Positions 52,459 to 59,975 of a stretch of DNA of 64,000 bases are shown piece after piece. Source of the DNA: Pseudooceanicola aestuarii (GTDB taxonomy: Bacteria > Pseudomonadota > Alphaproteobacteria > Rhodobacterales > Rhodobacteraceae); assembly GCF_010614805.1 (NCBI RefSeq), contig NZ_JAAFZC010000002.1:124001-188000 (forward strand), read 5' to 3'. A model generated the notes under the pieces. That model was given only the letters and a program-made list of their open reading frames with translations, ran no database searches and was not told the DNA's origin. Position 1 is the first letter of the stretch. Each line of letters starts with the position of its first letter. Both the position numbers and the translations under genes were made by a program.

Positions 52459-53345
52459 GCCTCCGGGAACAGGAGGGAGCGATGCACCATCGCCCCCGCC
52501 ATCGCCCCGTCGCCCACCGCCAGAGACACCGAATGCGGCACCATCGCCACGTCGCCGCAGGCAAAGACGCCGGGCGTCTGCGTTTCCTTCATGCCGTTGC
52601 GGGCGATCTGGGTGCCAAAGGGCGTTTCAGCCAAGTCCAGTGCCATCGCGGTGGCCAGCGGCGTCGCCGGTGCGTTCAACGGCGCGGCGAACAATCCGTC
52701 AAAACGCAGCAAGGCGCCGTCCTGCATCCGAAGATCGGCCTTGCCCTCCACCGCCGCGATACGGCGCCGGTCCAATGTGACGCCACGGGCCCGCAGATCC
52801 GCCTGTTCCTGCGGGGTGGGATCGGACTGGCCGTTCAGCACATAGGTTACCTCCCCCCATTCCGGCAGCATCATCGCCTGATGGATCGAGCTGTCGCGCG
52901 TGCCGATCACTCCGATGCGCCCGCGATCCAGCTCGTACCCGTGGCAATAGGGGCAGTGGAATACGGTTGTGCCCCAGCGATCTGCCAGCCCCGGCAGGTC
53001 CGGCAATTGATCCGATACCCCCAGGGCCAGCACCACCCGGCGCCCGCGGTGTGCGGTGCCCGCAGCCGTGGTGACGGTGAAATCGTCTCGGGTGCCCTCG
53101 ACCTGCACTGCCGCCCCTTCGACCCAGGTCAGGGTGGGATAGGCAGAGAGCTGCACCCGGGCGCTGGCCGCGATGGCGGCGGGATCTTCGCCATCGCGCG
53201 ACAGAAAGCCATGAGCCGTCCCGGCCGCGCGATTGCGCCGTTGCCCGGCATCCAGGATCAGCACGTCGCGCCGGGCGCGCAGAAGCTGGAGGGCAGCTGC
53301 CATGCCGGCGTAGCTGCCCCCGATGACGATCACGTCATGGGACAT
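52455..53345 (-). CDS. Thioredoxin-reductase-like FAD/NAD(P) oxidoreductase
   Basis: 296 residues. The FAD-binding motif is [13 protein letters not shown] (7-19), the redox pair is CPYC (about 130-133) in [14 protein letters not shown], the NAD(P) motif is [10 protein letters not shown], and the C-terminal FAD motif is GVFACGDVA. It has the thioredoxin-reductase layout, but the CPYCHGYE active site is of the type seen in dithiol oxidases and in flavoproteins paired with redox regulators. It is downstream of an Rrf2 gene by 24 bp, so it probably belongs to a redox-sensing operon. The substrate is unknown. Confidence 0.87.
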   Translation of the reverse strand: MSHDVIVIGGSYAGMAAALQLLRARRDVLILDAGQRRNRAAGTAHGFLSRDGEDPAAIAASARVQLSAYPTLTWVEGAAVQVEGTRDDFTVTTAAGTAHRGRRVVLALGVSDQLPDLPGLADRWGTTVFHCPYCHGYELDRGRIGVIGTRDSSIHQAMMLPEWGEVTYVLNGQSDPTPQEQADLRARGVTLDRRRIAAVEGKADLRMQDGALLRFDGLFAAPLNAPATPLATAMALDLAETPFGTQIARNGMKETQTPGVFACGDVAMVPHSVSLAVGDGAMAGAMVHRSLLFPEA

Positions 53346-53369
53346 GTCATTTCCTTTCAGATCCGGGCG

Positions 53370-53813
53370 TTACCTGCCCGGAGGGTGGCGGCCCGCGAAG
53401 CGGGTTGAGAAATCCTCCGCCAGCTGGCCCAGGGTGATGGTCTCGAACCGACGCAAAAGTAGCGCTTCCGCCTCGGTCAGCGTCTCGTCCAGCGCGGCAT
53501 TCACCGCCTGTTCGACCAGGCATTCGGTCTGCGCATTGCGGATCCCGATGGCAAAAACCGCCGGTTCGCCCAACGCGTCATGCAGATCGCGCAGGGTGAT
53601 AGTGTCCAGGTCTGCGACGATGCGCCAGCCGCCGGAATGCCCCTTGGTCGAACTGACGATCCCGGCCTTCCGCAACAGGCCCATGTTGCGCCGCACGACC
53701 ACCGGGTTGGTGCCCATGCAGGCCGCCAGAACGTCGGATGTCATCGCCATGTCGGCCTGGGCCATATGCAGCAACCCGTGCAGCACCGTGGACAATCTGC
53801 TGTCTCTTTTCAT
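53370..53813 (-). CDS. Rrf2-family transcriptional regulator
   Basis: 147 residues from the ATG at 53813 (MKRDSRLSTVLHGLLHMAQ); the longer frame is not coding upstream. The winged helix spans about residues 8-80, with VVRRNMGLLRKAGIVSSTKG as the recognition region. Cysteines are at LAACMG (about 32) and TECLVE (about 105), not in the three-Cys cluster of IscR/NsrR, so this looks like a thiol-switch member rather than an Fe-S one. It leads an operon with the flavoprotein gene and has an AT-rich imperfect palindrome right at its start. Confidence 0.88.
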   Translation of the reverse strand: MKRDSRLSTVLHGLLHMAQADMAMTSDVLAACMGTNPVVVRRNMGLLRKAGIVSSTKGHSGGWRIVADLDTITLRDLHDALGEPAVFAIGIRNAQTECLVEQAVNAALDETLTEAEALLLRRFETITLGQLAEDFSTRFAGRHPPGR

Positions 53814-53830
53814 GTAACTATCAATATTAC
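53814..53830. promoter_or_regulatory. Candidate autoregulatory operator of the Rrf2 gene
   Basis: GTAACTATCAATATTAC is an imperfect AT-rich palindrome (GTAA...TTAC) directly abutting the start codon. It stands out in this GC-rich context and fits an Rrf2 dimer site; binding here would block both transcription and translation start. Confidence 0.45.
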
Positions 53831-53937
53831 GATTCGTCGGCCGAAGACAAGTCCCCACCAGTGCCCTTGATCGGCGCGCGGGGCTGGGGCATAGCCGCAG
53901 GATACCACGCGGACCGGACCAAGCGGGGAGCGGAAAC

Positions 53938-54081
53938 ATGACCAATTCCATCGCCATCGCCATCGCCATCCTGGTCGGCGGGCTGCTTGCCGCCGATTTT
54001 GTCCTCTCGGGCAGCGCGGGAACGCTGTTTGCCTTGAAAAAGTTCTCCGATCTTCTGGAATGGGTCGCTTTCTGGCGGTAG
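53938..54081 (+). CDS. 47-aa single-pass membrane protein
   Basis: A short gene: ATG at 53938 with GGGGAG 9 bp upstream, 47 codons, TAG at 54079-54081. The product has one membrane segment (residues 5-25, Ile/Ala/Leu-rich) and a conserved-looking C-terminus, GTLFALKKFSDLLEWVAFWR. I recall near-identical small proteins in other Rhodobacteraceae, often with no or misleading names. It is divergent from the Rrf2 gene and precedes a hydrolase on the same strand by 75 bp. The function is unknown. Confidence 0.75.
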   Translation: MTNSIAIAIAILVGGLLAADFVLSGSAGTLFALKKFSDLLEWVAFWR

Positions 54082-54156
54082 GACAAAAGGGTTCGCCCAG
54101 CAGCCCGAGGAGACCCCGGGCGGTTTGGCTGCGGTCTGCATAGGAACGAGCTTTCG

Positions 54157-55143
54157 ATGGAATACGTGCTATTGCCCCTGGTCGGGCTGGCCCTTCTGGT
54201 AGTCCTTGGGCTGCTGGGCTACAGCTATCACTGGAAACGCAAGGCGGAACGCCTGGTGCCACCGCGCGGCGCCTTCGTGACCATCTCCACTGGCCGTGTG
54301 CATTACGTCGATTGCGGCTCGGGTCCGGCTGTGGTGCTGATTCACGGGCTGGGCGGCAACCTGGGCCATTTCGATTGCGGCGTCATCGACGACCTGGCCC
54401 GCGATCACCGCGTCATCGCCATCGATCGGCCCGGCTGCGGCTATTCAGACCGCCCCGACGACACCCCTGCCAGCCCCCGCGACCAGGCCCGGCTGGTGTT
54501 CGAGATCATGGACAAGCTGGAGATCGACACCCCCTTGATCGTAGGCCATTCGCTGGGCGGCGCCGTGGCGCTGGCCATGGCGGTGGAAAACAGCGACCGC
54601 CTGCGCGGGCTGGTGCTGCTGGCACCGCTGACCCTGCCGATGGACGAAGTCCAAGAGGTCTTCGAAGGCCTTCAGATGCGGTCCGACCTGCTGCGCCGTA
54701 TCGTCGCCTGGACCCTGGCCACCCCCACCGCGATCCGCAACCCGGAAGCGGTGGAACAGGATATCTTCGGCCCCGAGGAGATCCCCCCCAGCTACACGAT
54801 CAACGGCGGCGCGCTGCTGTCCCTGCGTCCGTCCAGCTTTTTCACCGCCTCCCGCGATCTCATGGCCGCGGACGAAGGGATGAACGACATCATGCGCGGC
54901 TATGCCGGGCTGACCCTGCCGGTGCGCATTCTGTTCGGCACCCAGGACCGGATCCTGGATGCCGCCTATCACGGCTCCGCCCTGGTCGGACGCTATCCGC
55001 AGATGGGGCTGAAGCTGGTGGATGGCGGCCATATGCTGCCCATCACCCAACCCCGCCTGACCTCCGACTACATCCGCACCGCGTCGCAGAAGATGCAGGG
55101 AGGACTGAACGTCAGGCGAGCTTCTCCAGAAGTCTATCGTTGA
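54157..55143 (+). CDS. Alpha/beta hydrolase with N-terminal membrane anchor
   Basis: 328 residues. A membrane segment (residues 4-24) is followed by an alpha/beta-hydrolase domain: oxyanion motif HGLGG (63-67), nucleophile Ser132 in GHSLGG, acid probably in GTQDRILD and base His in DGGHMLP. Substrate is unknown. The last 32 bp overlap the 3' end of coaD on the opposite strand; those codons give the C-terminal RASPEVYR, which is outside the catalytic fold. Confidence 0.88.
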   Translation: MEYVLLPLVGLALLVVLGLLGYSYHWKRKAERLVPPRGAFVTISTGRVHYVDCGSGPAVVLIHGLGGNLGHFDCGVIDDLARDHRVIAIDRPGCGYSDRPDDTPASPRDQARLVFEIMDKLEIDTPLIVGHSLGGAVALAMAVENSDRLRGLVLLAPLTLPMDEVQEVFEGLQMRSDLLRRIVAWTLATPTAIRNPEAVEQDIFGPEEIPPSYTINGGALLSLRPSSFFTASRDLMAADEGMNDIMRGYAGLTLPVRILFGTQDRILDAAYHGSALVGRYPQMGLKLVDGGHMLPITQPRLTSDYIRTASQKMQGGLNVRRASPEVYR

Positions 55144-55603
55144 CCGCGGGAGTGACGAATTTCGACACATCCCCCTGAAGCCGGCAGATTTCCTTGACCA
55201 GCTTGGACGCGATCGCCTGATGCTGGGCATCGGCCATCAGGAACACGGTCTCGATCTGGGTGTCCAGCGCGCGGTTCATGCCAACCATCTGGAATTCATA
55301 CTCGAAATCTGCCACCGCACGCAGACCGCGCACGATGATCTGGGCGCCGACGTCATGGGCGCAATGGATCAGCAGGTTTTCGAACGGGTGCGCCACGATC
55401 TCTGTTCCGGTCTCTTCGGACAGTTTGGCGCATTCCGCCTCGATCATGGCGACGCGCTCTTCCAGACGGAAAAGCGGACCTTTGTCACGGTTGATCGCAA
55501 CGCCGATGACCAGTCGATCCACCAGCACGGCGGCCCTGCGGATAATGTCGATATGACCCAGGGTGATCGGGTCGAAAGTGCCGGGGTAAAGGCCGATACG
55601 CAT
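55112..55603 (-). CDS. coaD: Phosphopantetheine adenylyltransferase
   Basis: Penultimate enzyme of coenzyme A synthesis; it adenylates 4'-phosphopantetheine. 163 residues from the ATG at 55603 (MRIGLYPGTFDP). The nucleotidyltransferase motif is GTFDPITLGH with His18, and the C-terminal SSKLVKEI-like region is ASKLVKEICRL. It converges with the hydrolase gene, with a 32-bp overlap at the 3' ends. An inverted repeat lies 33-47 bp upstream. Confidence 0.97.
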   Translation of the reverse strand: MRIGLYPGTFDPITLGHIDIIRRAAVLVDRLVIGVAINRDKGPLFRLEERVAMIEAECAKLSEETGTEIVAHPFENLLIHCAHDVGAQIIVRGLRAVADFEYEFQMVGMNRALDTQIETVFLMADAQHQAIASKLVKEICRLQGDVSKFVTPAVNDRLLEKLA

Positions 55604-55635
55604 GGCAGATCCTGTCGCTGCGAAAATTTCCCGAA

Positions 55636-55650
55636 CGCAACAATATTGCG
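55636..55650. promoter_or_regulatory. Inverted repeat upstream of coaD
   Basis: CGCAA and TTGCG flank CAATA, a 15-bp palindromic, AT-rich site 33 bp before the coaD start. It may be an operator or overlap the promoter. Confidence 0.3.
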
Positions 55651-55713
55651 CCGGGGAATGCAATAGCAGCGGCGAAATTTCTGCAAATGCACATCATTGA
55701 TAGCGTTCACAGC

Positions 55714-55741
55714 GCGGGCACCCCTGTCGGGGCGCGCCCGC
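55714..55741 (-). terminator. Hairpin after the CBS-domain gene
   Basis: GCGGGC and GCCCGC form the outer stem and CCCC/GGGG with a TGTC loop the inner stem, 45 bp after the stop of the CBS gene. No U-run. Confidence 0.4.
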
Positions 55742-55785
55742 AGGCGACCGCCCTGCCCCGGACTGAATGATGCGTCATGGCGATG

Positions 55786-56220
55786 TCAATGACCCATGAT
55801 CATCCCTTCGAGGGCGTCACGCTCCGCCGACAACTGGCTGAGCCGGGCCTTGACCACGTCGCCGATGGTCACGATCCCCACCAGATTGCCATCAACCACT
55901 ACGGGCATGTGCCGAAAACGGCCCTGGGTCATGCGGGTCAAAACCTGGTCGGCCGTGTCGTCCATGCCGCAGCAGATCGGGTCGCGGGTCATCATCGCCT
56001 GCGCCTGGTCGTCCAGGCAACCGGGGCCGCGCTGCGCGAGGGTTCGCACGATGTCGCGTTCCGACAGGATGCCCTCGGGGCGCGCGCCGTCACTGCTGAT
56101 CACCACGCCGCCGATCCGTTTTTCGGCCAGCACCTGCGCCACGTCCCGCACCGACCTGTCCGGGGTTACGGTAAACACGCCCGCGGTGTCCTTCATCTTC
56201 AGGATCTGCTGAACCAGCAT
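55786..56220 (-). CDS. CBS-domain protein
   Basis: 144 residues from the ATG at 56220, which has AAGGAGGACAAGACC upstream. Two CBS repeats are visible (about residues 8-65 with GILSERDIVRTLA, and 75-135 with RFRHMPVVVDGNLVGIVTIGDVV). Such stand-alone pairs bind adenine nucleotides and act as energy sensors of unknown targets. It lies 64 bp after a LysR-type gene on the same strand. Confidence 0.92.
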   Translation of the reverse strand: MLVQQILKMKDTAGVFTVTPDRSVRDVAQVLAEKRIGGVVISSDGARPEGILSERDIVRTLAQRGPGCLDDQAQAMMTRDPICCGMDDTADQVLTRMTQGRFRHMPVVVDGNLVGIVTIGDVVKARLSQLSAERDALEGMIMGH

Positions 56221-56284
56221 GGTCTTGTCCTCCTTGGCGCTGCGCAATCGGTACCTGTCAGCGTCCGGGACATGCGACATTCTG

Positions 56285-57184
56285 TCAAGCCCGCGCGGCG
56301 CGCCCCTCCTGAAACGCGATTTCCTGCTTCACCCCCTCCACCAGCGCCTGGGCAAAGCGGGTCATCCGTTCCAGCCGCGCATCGCCGGCATGGCGTACCA
56401 GGTAGAAGCTGCGCGTCAGGCTGATCCGGTCGGCCAGCACCTTGCGCAGACCCGGCGCCGCGGCGAGGGAAAAATCGTGCACGATACCCAAACCGCTGCC
56501 CTGCCGGATCCAGTTGAATTGCACCGACACGGAATTGGAGGCCAGAGGCACACGTGCCAGCCCCAGCTCCGCCAGGTAGTCCAGCTCCTTGTCGAAGATC
56601 ATGTCGGGGATATAGCCGATCACGCGGTGGCCGCGCAGATCTTCCAGTTGGGTGATCGGCGGGTTTCGGTCCAGGTAGGTGCCCGCCGCGACCAGGTGCA
56701 ACCGGTAGTCGGATATCTTTTGCACCAGCAACCGCCCGGCGTCGGGCGGGCTGACGGTGATGGCCATGTCGGCCTCCCGGCGGGACAGGTTGAACAGGCG
56801 GGGCAAGGCAACGATCTGCACTTCCAGTTCGGGATTGGCATCGGCGATGCGGGCGCAGACCTGCGGCAACAGGAAATTGGCCACCCCGTCCGGCGCGCCC
56901 AGCCGGATCTGCCCGGACAGCCCGCTGGCCAGGCCCGACAGATCCTCCCGCGCCGCCAGCACCGCTTGTTCGGCCTGAACCGCATGGTCCATCAGGCGCT
57001 GACCGGCCTCCGTCAGGGCATAGCCCTGGGGGCTCTTGGCGAAAAGCGCGCTGCCCAGATCGTCCTCCAGCCGGGCGATGCGGCGTCCCACGGTGGCGGG
57101 GTCGATTTTCAGTGCGCGGGCGGCGGCGGTCAGCCCCTCCAGCCGCCCGACAGACAGGAAGATCCGCAGGTCATCCCATTGCAT
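56285..57184 (-). CDS. LysR-family regulator, probable controller of mmsA
   Basis: 299 residues. The N-terminal LysR HTH (residues 3-62: WDDLRIFLSVGRLEGLTAAA and DPATVGRRIARLEDDLGSAL) is followed by the substrate-binding domain (about 90-290). It is divergent from mmsA across 91 bp that contains a perfect palindrome, the usual layout for a LysR regulator and its target. The expected role is control of valine degradation, which is inference from position. Confidence 0.9.
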   Translation of the reverse strand: MQWDDLRIFLSVGRLEGLTAAARALKIDPATVGRRIARLEDDLGSALFAKSPQGYALTEAGQRLMDHAVQAEQAVLAAREDLSGLASGLSGQIRLGAPDGVANFLLPQVCARIADANPELEVQIVALPRLFNLSRREADMAITVSPPDAGRLLVQKISDYRLHLVAAGTYLDRNPPITQLEDLRGHRVIGYIPDMIFDKELDYLAELGLARVPLASNSVSVQFNWIRQGSGLGIVHDFSLAAAPGLRKVLADRISLTRSFYLVRHAGDARLERMTRFAQALVEGVKQEIAFQEGRAARA

Positions 57185-57197
57185 ACGTGTATTCCTG

Positions 57198-57210
57198 CAA
57201 AACCCTTTTG
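57198..57210. promoter_or_regulatory. Palindrome in the lysR-mmsA divergent region
   Basis: CAAAA-CCC-TTTTG is a perfect palindrome 14 bp from the lysR start and 66 bp from mmsA. It is the best operator candidate in the 91-bp region; it does not contain an obvious T-N11-A LysR box. Confidence 0.45.
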
Positions 57211-57275
57211 GAAAACTTCACCTTTCGCCATCAAATTTGCAAGCCTATGCTGCGCCAAACCTTCAGGAGGATCCC

Positions 57276-58775
57276 ATGCAGGAATTGACCCACTATATCG
57301 GCGGCGCCCATGTCAAAGGCACGTCGGGCCGTTTTGCCGATGTCTTCAACCCCGCCACCGGCGAAGTCCAGGCCCGCGTCCCCCTGGCCGGGACCGAGGA
57401 AATGGACCGCGCCGTGCAGATCGCGCAGGAGGCTCAGCCGGCCTGGGCCGCCGTGAACCCGCAGCGCCGCGCCCGCGTGCTGATGAAGTTCGTGGACCTG
57501 CTGAACCGCGACATGGACAAGCTGGCCGAAGCGCTCAGCCGCGAACACGGCAAGACCCTGCCCGATGCCGCCGGGGATGTGCAGCGCGGGCTGGAGGTCG
57601 TGGAATATTGCATCGGCGCACCGCAGTTGCTGAAGGGCGAATTCACCGACAGCGCCGGGCCGGGCATCGACATGTATTCCATGCGTCAGGCCCTGGGCGT
57701 GACGGCGGGGATCACCCCGTTCAACTTCCCCGCCATGATCCCGATGTGGATGTTCGCACCCGCCATCGCCTGCGGCAATGCCTTCATCCTGAAACCCTCC
57801 GAACGCGATCCGTCGGTCCCGCTGATGCTGGCCGAACTGCTGGAAGAGGCCGGTCTGCCCAAGGGGATCCTGCAGGTCGTCAACGGTGACAAGGAGGCCG
57901 TGGACGCCATCCTGGATCATCCGGTGATCCAGTCGGTGGGCTTTGTCGGCTCCACCCCGATCGCGGAATACATCTATGGCCGCGGCTGCTCCAACGGGAA
58001 GCGGGTGCAATGTTTCGGCGGCGCCAAGAACCACATGATCATCATGCCCGACGCGGATATGGACCAGGCCGCCGATGCGCTGATCGGCGCGGGCTACGGC
58101 GCGGCCGGCGAACGCTGCATGGCGATCTCTGTCGCCGTTCCCGTGGGCGATGAGACTGCCGACCGCCTGATCGAGAAGCTGGTCCCCCGGATCGAGAAGT
58201 TGAAGGTCGGCCCCTACACCGCTGGAAACGATGTGGATTACGGCCCCGTCGTCACCGCCGCCGCCAAGGAGAAAATCCTCGGCCTTGTGCAATCGGGTGT
58301 CGATCAGGGCGCCGAACTGGTCGTCGATGGCCGCAACTTCGCGTTGCAGGGTTACGAGGACGGGTTCTTCGTCGGGGCGCATCTGTTCGACCGCGTCACC
58401 CCCGAGATGGACATCTACAAACAGGAGATTTTCGGCCCCGTCCTGTCCACCGTCCGCGCGGGCAGCTACGAGGAGGCGCTTGGCCTTGCCATGGATCACG
58501 AGATGGGCAACGGCACCGCGATCTTCACCCGCGACGGCGACACGGCGCGCGATTTCGCCAACCGCGTCAACGTCGGCATGATCGGGGTGAACGTGCCGAT
58601 CCCCGTGCCGCTGGCCTACCACACCTTCGGCGGCTGGAAGAAATCCGCGTTTGGCGACCTGAACCAGCACGGCCCTGACGCGTTCAAGTTCTACACCCGG
58701 ACCAAAACCGTCACCTCCCGCTGGCCTTCGGGCCTGAAGGACGGCGGCGAGTTCCATTTCAAGGCGATGGACTGA
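57276..58775 (+). CDS. mmsA: CoA-acylating methylmalonate-semialdehyde dehydrogenase
   Basis: Converts methylmalonate semialdehyde to propionyl-CoA in valine (and thymine) degradation. 499 residues from the ATG at 57276, with a perfect CAGGAGGATCCC ribosome site. Catalytic Cys lies in AAGERCMAIS (about 284); the substrate-loop NFPAMIPMWMFAPAI (about 151-165) is diagnostic of MmsA. The KPSERDPSVP cofactor lysine is present. It is the first gene of the valine cluster; a canonical terminator follows its stop. Confidence 0.96.
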   Translation: MQELTHYIGGAHVKGTSGRFADVFNPATGEVQARVPLAGTEEMDRAVQIAQEAQPAWAAVNPQRRARVLMKFVDLLNRDMDKLAEALSREHGKTLPDAAGDVQRGLEVVEYCIGAPQLLKGEFTDSAGPGIDMYSMRQALGVTAGITPFNFPAMIPMWMFAPAIACGNAFILKPSERDPSVPLMLAELLEEAGLPKGILQVVNGDKEAVDAILDHPVIQSVGFVGSTPIAEYIYGRGCSNGKRVQCFGGAKNHMIIMPDADMDQAADALIGAGYGAAGERCMAISVAVPVGDETADRLIEKLVPRIEKLKVGPYTAGNDVDYGPVVTAAAKEKILGLVQSGVDQGAELVVDGRNFALQGYEDGFFVGAHLFDRVTPEMDIYKQEIFGPVLSTVRAGSYEEALGLAMDHEMGNGTAIFTRDGDTARDFANRVNVGMIGVNVPIPVPLAYHTFGGWKKSAFGDLNQHGPDAFKFYTRTKTVTSRWPSGLKDGGEFHFKAMD

Positions 58776-58781
58776 CATCCG

Positions 58782-58812
58782 AAAAGGGGCGCGGGAGGAC
58801 GCGCCCCTTTTT
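58782..58812 (+). terminator. Canonical intrinsic terminator between mmsA and the acyl-CoA dehydrogenase gene
   Basis: A 12-bp perfect stem, AAAAGGGGCGCG with CGCGCCCCTTTT, encloses loop GGAGGA and is followed by a U-run; it begins 6 bp after the mmsA stop. The next start codon is only 24 bp further on, so downstream genes depend on readthrough or on another promoter. Confidence 0.85.
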
Positions 58813-58835
58813 CAGACAGCGGCAGGGAGGCGCCC

Positions 58836-59975
58836 ATGGATTTTGCATTGAACGAGGAACAGCAGGCCATTTTCGACATGGCCCGCGCATTTGGCCAGGA
58901 CCAGATCGCCCCCCATGCCCGCGATTGGGAAGCGGCCGGCACGATCCCCAAGGATCTGTGGCCGCGGATCGGAGAGTTGGGGTTCGGCGGGCTTTACGTA
59001 TCGGAGGAAAGCGGCGGCGCCGGCCTGACCCGGTTGGACGCAACCCTGGTCTTCGAGGCGCTGTCGATGTCCTGCCCTTCGGTCGCGGCCTTCCTGTCGA
59101 TCCACAACATGTGCGCCAAGATGATCGACACTTTCGGCGCGCCGGAGCTGAAGGACCGCGTCCTGCCCGGCATCGTCTCGATGGAGACGGTCCTGTCCTA
59201 TTGCCTGACCGAACCGGGCAGCGGATCGGACGCCGCCGCATTGAAGACCCGCGCGGACCGAACCAACGATGGCTACCGCCTGAACGGGACCAAGGCGTTC
59301 ATCTCCGGCGGTGGATATTCGGACGCCTATGTCACCATGGTGCGCACCGGCGACGCCGGCCCGCGCGGGATCTCCACCGTCTATGTCGAGGACGGGACCA
59401 AGGGCCTGTCCTTTGGCGGGCTGGAGCAGAAAATGGGCTGGCAAAGCCAGCCGACGCGCCAGGTGCAGTTCGACAATTGCGAAATTCCTGCTGCAAATCT
59501 GGTAGGCGAAGAGGGGAAAGGTTTCACTTACGCGATGATCGGGTTGGATGGCGGCCGGTTGAACATCTCGGCCTGTTCGCTGGGCGCCGCGCAGGCGGCA
59601 CTGACCCGCACCCTGGCCTACATGTCCGAGCGCAAGGCCTTTGGCCAAAGCATCGACCAGTTCCAGGCCCTGCAATTCCGCCTTGCCGACATGGAGATCG
59701 AGTTGCAGGCCGCCCGCGTCTTCCTGCGCCAGGCGGCGTGGAAACTGGACAGCGGCGCGCCCGACGCCACCGCCCATTGCGGCATGGCCAAGAAATTCGT
59801 GACCGAAGCCGGCAGCCGCATCGTCAACCAATGTCTGCAACTGCATGGCGGCTACGGCTACCTGGCCGATTACGGGATCGAGAAACTGGTGCGCGACCTG
59901 CGCGTGCACGAGATCCTGGAGGGCACGAACGAAATCATGCGCATGATCACCGCAAGGAGCCTGCTGACCCAATGA
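58836..59975 (+). CDS. Acyl-CoA dehydrogenase, probable isobutyryl-CoA dehydrogenase
   Basis: FAD-dependent dehydrogenase, 379 residues. The family signatures are YCLTEPGSGSD (near 127-137, FAD/substrate contacts) and QLHGGYGYLADYGIEKLVRD; the catalytic Glu is in LEGTNEIMR (about 362). Placed between mmsA and the HIBYL-CoA hydrolase gene, so isobutyryl-CoA is the likely substrate in valine degradation. It overlaps the next gene by 4 bp (ATGA). The ribosome site is GGGAGGCGCCC. Confidence 0.92.
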   Translation: MDFALNEEQQAIFDMARAFGQDQIAPHARDWEAAGTIPKDLWPRIGELGFGGLYVSEESGGAGLTRLDATLVFEALSMSCPSVAAFLSIHNMCAKMIDTFGAPELKDRVLPGIVSMETVLSYCLTEPGSGSDAAALKTRADRTNDGYRLNGTKAFISGGGYSDAYVTMVRTGDAGPRGISTVYVEDGTKGLSFGGLEQKMGWQSQPTRQVQFDNCEIPAANLVGEEGKGFTYAMIGLDGGRLNISACSLGAAQAALTRTLAYMSERKAFGQSIDQFQALQFRLADMEIELQAARVFLRQAAWKLDSGAPDATAHCGMAKKFVTEAGSRIVNQCLQLHGGYGYLADYGIEKLVRDLRVHEILEGTNEIMRMITARSLLTQ

